In this document: one piece after another, positions 58,901 through 64,000 of the stretch
Layout of the letters: every line of letters begins with the position of its first letter
How positions within the stretch are numbered: the stretch's first letter is position 1
Assembly (NCBI GenBank): GCA_000733355.1
Contig: JNVV01000063.1
Span: 1 to 64,000, forward strand
Direction: 5' to 3'
Source: Falciphora oryzae
Taxonomy: Eukaryota; Ascomycota; Sordariomycetes; Magnaporthales; Magnaporthaceae
DNA: 64,000 nucleotides
The notes under the pieces: model-generated
The model's database searches: none
The model's input: the letters and a program-made list of their open reading frames with translations, nothing else
Told to the model about the DNA's origin: nothing
Made by a program: the position numbers and the translations under genes

Positions 58901-61900
58901 AAGGCTTCGCGTCATGCGATTTTGAGTCAACCGCGATTTCGAATGGCAGATCAGTTCCCTGAAGGAGGGATGGCGGCGTGCCAGCTCCGTTCTGTGATCA
59001 AAGGTAGACAGAGGCAATCGGGCATCGACGGCTACCTGCTTCGTCGACTCACACCTTGGGCACAGCACATTTGCTTCGAGAATAGCCTAATCCGCCATCC
59101 CCTGGTCGCGCTCCAAGGAAGCAAGGACTACAGTGTGGTCCTGAACAAAACACAGCCAGCCAGACCAGGATAGATTTTCCTTCCAAGACTGACGTGAGAC
59201 GGTTGCTTCCGGGAAAACGCAATGAGGCCGCCCAGCGCGCCTCCGTCTGGGGCCGGCAAGATGGGCTTAAAAAAAAAAAAAAAAAAAAAAACACCTCGGG
59301 TGCGGTGCCTCTATCCTCGATTGGAAACATCACCGAAGCTTGGTCTGCAGAAAATTTAGCCCGGCTATTCCACTTGTCTTCCTTTTCGTTTGCCACACCG
59401 AGGGTACAAATCGCCAGAGCTTCCGATGTGGGGACGGCGAAATAACCAGACGCCCGGTATCAAACGCAAATGGCCCTTCGGGATCGATATCGCCAGATTT
59501 CCCTGCCTCACGAGGGCCCGTGGAGCCAGGGGATCCAGCAGGGGTTGTTCTGGAGGACAGCCCTCGTGCGGGAAGGAAGACGCAGAACAAGGTCAGGGTC
59601 GCCACATCAACTTTTTTTGCTCTTTCTCACCTCCCCTTTCTGTCCGTCGCACCGAAGCTCGCTTGTCGGTTTGTTTCTATCTTTGAGGACAGAAATGAGC
59701 GGATCGGGGAAAGTCCCGATCAGCGGAATATCAACGTACGACTTCCATCGAATCCTTATCCCTGGCCTCTTGACATTGGTTGGCTCGGACAAACCAACAA
59801 CTCCAAGGGCCGCTGGATGTTGCATCTTGGGTAGTACAGAGAGAGCGTAGCATCCGCAGCGTCTGGGGACGACAGACGCGACGGATGGCAGGAGCCGGAC
59901 CGAAGAAGACGGGCGGCGTATTCTCCTTACGGGCAGAGGCCCGATGATGTGCTCCTGGGCATTCTGTGCTGTCCAAGGACCGTCCTGGAGCGTGCTTCAG
60001 CAGTGCATCTCTCGCATGTGGCCCCGCATTGGAAGCGGGCTGATGGGACGGGGTGGGTGTGGCCAGGCTGCACGACTGCACCAGAAAATAAATAAAACGA
60101 GCACTGACATGACTTCGTACCTTGCATGGAGTCCCCCTGCAAAGCAAGGATCCCCCTGCCAAGACACGTCTGCGCATCCCATCTGCAGCTGACGGCATGG
60201 GAAACGCGCTGAAGCTCTTTGGGATGCCGTTTGCTTGGAGGAGGGGGTGGCGGCCACACCAATGATAGAAAACAGCGCAACTTTGCGGGAGTCGTCCCGA
60301 GCACCAGATGGTGGAGGTTAGCTGGGTTGGAAGAGAGGGAATCGATCGATGGCCCTCGCTCGAACACTGTCAACCGTCGAACGAAGAGCAAACAGCCCAT
60401 CCGAGAGGAGCAAGGTCTCTTCGAGTCTGGACCGGCAGCAGGGGGCGGCGCGGGAAAACTGTGCCCGCCGGCGCAGCTCCATCTTTCATTCGTGTTTTTC
60501 CCACTAGCATGTAACCAAGGCATGGTGCCATTGGGCAAAGGTGGGTGGGCGTCGCCAGCTAGGCTGGAAATACAGAAGCTTAGTCCGACATGGACCTTAG
60601 CCAACAACACTGGGGCCCTTTTTGTTGCTTGCGCTGCAGCCTTGGTGCCGCGCCGGCCGTGAGAACTGGAGGGAAGGAGGGGGTGTCGCGCCAGGCCCAT
60701 ACGGCACCACACCCGCTCGTGCGAAATGCGCCCAAGGGTAGCAGGCAGCCCCCATGAAGTCCGATGCGGGGACCAGGAGGCCGGTCGTTGACGAGGTTGC
60801 CCGTCTGCATATAATCTAACGCGGCCCGTGAGACTGGACGCGTCCTGGTAGCCCTCCCCCTCCCCTTGGACTTTCTTTCTGTCCTTGCTGCTCTTTTCCC
60901 CTGGAAGTGCCGATAGTCCCGAGCCAAAAAGAACCTTTGGGGGCCCCCGGTCGACGGCGAAGAATTCAACCAGGTATGTTGCTTAGGTATTGCTTACAGG
61001 CCGCAAAGGTCCAGGCTGGTCTTTCAACATGATCGTTTTATGCCCAGCAGGAGCTTGGGTGTTGGCCCCACACTTTATCAGGACGGGGAGAAGGGACTAT
61101 CAGAGGAAAAAAGAAGAGAAAAAAAAAGTCATACGAGAAAAAGGTCCGAAGAAAAAAAAAGCAAAGGAAGCAATGAAGTGAAGATAATCCGAAAGGGAAG
61201 AAGGCTAACGCGCTTGTTGACAGACCAGCGTGGCGTCGTTGCACACCGGGTGGCCAACTTCTGCCGGGCACGCACAGCACGCGCTAGAAGAGGACAGCAC
61301 GCCGAGCCGTCCTCCCTCGCACTGCATCGGGGTCCTGTATAACCGTGGGACGACGGAAACCGGCACAGGTTTTCTTGGAGCTCTTTACCGGCTCTGTTTG
61401 CCGCGCGGGCTGGCTATTTTTATTGCAGGCCAGCGCTGAGACGGGGGAAAAAAAGCAAATGCTGGGCTGTGTACTGGCTTCATTCGGCATATACGACCAC
61501 GCCGACCTAACACCACCCTCAACTCGCATAATCGTGGGCTGCTAGGAGAACGGCCTAGTCCGTGTAAGTGCTATGATGACATCCTTCCAGGCCAAAGCTT
61601 CTTGCTCGTTTTTTTTTCGTTGGGCGCTCTGGTCTTTTCCCGGACTATTGCTACTACTTGTTTCCTTGGGCTCTTTTCCCCTCAGCTGCTCCTGTTTTCT
61701 TCTCTGCTTGCTTCTTTGCTGGACCCTATTTGGTCGTCCGGACCTTCCTCGCTATTTGCTGATCTTTTTGTTTGCATTTATTTGTCGCTGAGGATATCCA
61801 GAAACTGACTGGCGCCGGACAGTTCGAGACCCCGAATCTTCGACAACCAAAGCCCGAGCGCACGCACGTACTGGTGCTCAAAGGGGCTGTCTGTCGAGCA

Positions 61901-62954
61901 CAATCTCGAGTCCAGCGTGTCCGGCAGTCGAGAGTGGATTGCCAAGCTCGGAGCAGGGCGAGCAGAGCAGTCGGGAACAATAACCAAAAAGGGGGCAGCA
62001 GACCAGATCCGACACACGACGACGACCCATCGCAACCTCGCAAATCGAGCTTGGACACATCGACCCCGATCGACAGCGGGAGCGCGGCCAGGATCATCTA
62101 TCCCGACCAACTGGGACCCCTCATCTCAGCTTAGCGTCGACGAGCACCATCCCCGTCGGCGGAGCTTAGCAGTGCCTCTAGCAATAACAGCAAAGCAAGC
62201 ACGCAGGCAGCCGCCTCGTCTTGCGATTCGCCCTGTTTGCTTTCCCCTTTGCGGGCCCGCCCGTCAAAGCGACTCGGAAAAAACTAGCAGGAGACCGCAA
62301 ACGAGAATTGGTTGAAAAGGGTCACGGTGCCGTCGCGGCCTAGCAAACGGGGCACGAGCAAGTTCCTAGAAAGGAGGAAAGAAAAAGGAACCCGGACCCC
62401 ACGACAAATTCTGGAAAAGAGAGAGTCTGGCCGAGGTTAGATTTGTTGGAAGAGCGAGAAACAACAAAACACCAAGCCGCCAACAGCACACCGAGATACG
62501 CGAGTCATTGGATTGGCCATTGATCATTGGGTCATCTGATTGCCTGCTGCCTTCCCGTCCAGTGCGCACCCTGCCCGCATTCAGGGGCTGCTCCCCTTGG
62601 GCCAGCCCAGCCCCTCCCGAAAGCTCCCCCTAGCTCGCTGGCTGGAGCAATTCCCCGAACCTGTGAGTCGTGCCTCTCTTTTCTGTTAGTCCCCCGCACC
62701 CGCAGCGCCCCAACACACCGGGGCTGGGCGCTGAGCCGGTGTGAGCCGTCATCGGACGGACTCGCTGGAGCTCACCCAGACAACCCAATGGAATGTCCCC
62801 TAGAAATGCATGCATGCACCACCCTGGCCCGGTCGGGCAGCTGCTGACACGCGTGGAATGGGCCGATAGGCGCTCGGGGCCGCTGCAGAGACAGCAGCAG
62901 CAGCAGCACGCAGCACAGTAGGCCCGGTTCCAGGCCACCGCCACCGGAAAAGAA
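55933..62954. other. Long gene-free stretch, about 7 kb
   Basis: No gene that I can support on either strand. Frames are short and overlap on both strands. A 90-codon ORF at 58158-58430 begins with a signal-peptide-like sequence but has nothing else in its favour. The last ~1.4 kb (61.5-62.95 kb) is rich in pyrimidine runs, Ser/Arg-like frames and CAG repeats (62896-62912), as in long fungal 5' leaders, and probably belongs to the URC4 promoter/5' UTR. Confidence 0.5.
59269..59291. repeat. 23-base A homopolymer
   Basis: Uninterrupted A tract in the gene-free stretch; could be a retroposed poly(A) remnant or a simple microsatellite. Confidence 0.9.
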
Positions 62955-64000
62955 ATGGGTCTGTTCTCGCGCAAGGAGAAGAAGCCCAAGGCCGCCGAGT
63001 CGGACGCACCACCGCATCATGTGCCCAACTCAGAGTCCAACGCCAGCGTGGGCTCGGGGTCGTCAAAGAGCATCAAGTCCCCGTCCTCCATCCCATCCGG
63101 GCTCTACAACCGCACCCTGAACCGCACCTCGGGAGGCACCATCATGACGTCCAACTCGGGGCCCGGAACGCCCGTCACCCCCATCACCCCGCTGCACCTG
63201 CCCAAGATCGACCTGCCCAAGCCGCCCGACCCGTCCCTGGACCCCGCCGGCTACCTGCGCAGCTTGGGCGCCGTCAGGGAGCGCTCCAGGGTCATCTACG
63301 ACAAGGCCATCCGCGATGACCTGAACCACTTTACCGTCGACATGGGCAAGTTCCCAGACGTCGTCAGCTTTGTTTCCCAGATCATCAAGGTATGCTTTTG
63401 CTTCTCGGTTCCTTTCTGGCATACCTAGAAACTAACATCTTGGGAACCACAGCGCGACTACGAGGCACCATTCAACTCCATCCCCGGTCACGGCCGCCAC
63501 CAACACTTCTGCGTCGGCGGCCGCGACCGCATCTCCCACCTCCTCTCGACCTTCCCCGAAGATGTCGACAACATGGAGAAGTGCAGGCGCATGATTGACC
63601 TGTTCCTGGTCAGCGTCCTGCTGGACGCCGGTGCCGGCCTCCACTGGAGCTACAAGAGCGCAGAGAACGGCCGCGTGTACAGGAGATCCGAGGGTCTGGC
63701 TGTCGCTAGCTTGGAAATGTTCAAGACGGTATGTTTTGTGCTGCCCAAGCCCTTTTTTGCTATCCGGCTATTCGGCACTGGATTTTTGGAATCCATGACT
63801 AACACCGATACCGATCCTTGCAGGGCATGTTCTCGAGTGCCAAGGACAACAAGTACCAGGTCGACAAGGACGGCCTCGCCGCCCTGACGGTCGACAAGGT
63901 GGCCAAGGGCCTGCAGTCGGGCCCCGGCAACGAGCTGGCCGGCCTCGAGGGCCGGACGGAGCTGCTGGTGCGGCTGGGCAAGGCCCTGTCCGAGTCGCGC
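62955..64000 (+). CDS. URC4: URC4-like DUF1688 protein, uracil catabolism (3' truncated by window)
   Basis: Exons 62955-63389, 63453-63728 and 63824 onward (still open at 64000) give the first 296 residues; introns GTATGC...CTAAC...CACAG and GTATGT...CTAAC...TGCAG. The first ~85 residues are a basic, Ser/Thr/Pro-rich extension starting MGLFSRKEKKPKA. The DUF1688 domain begins at about residue 95 with YLRSLGAVRERSRVIYDKAI and continues RDYEAPFNSIPGHGR, QHFCVGGRDRISHLLSTF, CRRMIDLFLVSVLLDAGAGL and YRRSEGLAVASLEMFKTGMF. URC4 takes part in the fungal URC pathway that degrades uracil by a route different from the reductive one; its precise reaction is not established. The MGLFSRKE start could be an N-myristoylation site (Gly2). 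Confidence 0.9.

Overview
The window is nuclear DNA of a filamentous ascomycete, most likely a Sordariomycete. The genes are GC-rich and carry short introns (GT(A/G)NGT donors, CTAAC/CTGAC branch points, YAG acceptors). HET-domain genes are present, and the first 8.5 kb are transposon DNA riddled with CAA/CAG/TGG-to-stop changes, as repeat-induced point mutation (RIP) would leave. Nothing bacterial (operons, Shine-Dalgarno sites, CRISPR) is seen. All gene models below are spliced by eye from splice signals and protein-family continuity; exon junctions could be off by a few bases.

Layout. 1-5.3 kb: degenerate Ty3/gypsy chromovirus (gag, RT, RNase H, integrase, chromodomain). 5.3-8.6 kb: two divergent degenerate ORFs around a TATA-bearing centre with a perfect inverted repeat; no recognised family. 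8.6-13.4 kb: mostly non-coding, with a tentative minus-strand single-pass membrane-protein locus. 13.4-38.6 kb: a conserved housekeeping block: SDH3 (complex II), TAF6 (TFIID/SAGA), a KDM5-type JmjC demethylase, SLX1 nuclease, a GPI-anchored AA11-like LPMO, GTR1 (TORC1 Rag GTPase), SHP1/p47 (Cdc48 adaptor), MIM1 and OXA1 (mitochondrial outer and inner membrane insertion). 39.4-51 kb: an accessory island with two convergent paralogous HET-domain genes, a small secreted eight-cysteine protein of hydrophobin-like pattern and a 1424-residue ankyrin-repeat protein. 52.5-55.9 kb: SF3A3 and FAL1, head to head across 413 bp. 55.9-62.95 kb: about 7 kb without a convincing gene, then URC4 (uracil catabolism, DUF1688), cut by the window end.

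How the genes relate. Several neighbours share a cellular theme: MIM1 and OXA1 (mitochondrial membrane-protein biogenesis), SF3A3 and FAL1 (pre-mRNA splicing and exon-junction complex), TAF6 and KDM5 (transcription and H3K4 chromatin). The HET pair, secreted protein and ankyrin protein look like the rapidly evolving self/non-self and surface repertoire of a mould. The most unusual items are the divergent degenerate ORF pair, the tail-to-tail HET duplication, a likely GC-AG intron in KDM5, and the GPI tail of the AA11-like enzyme that appears only after removing a 3' intron.
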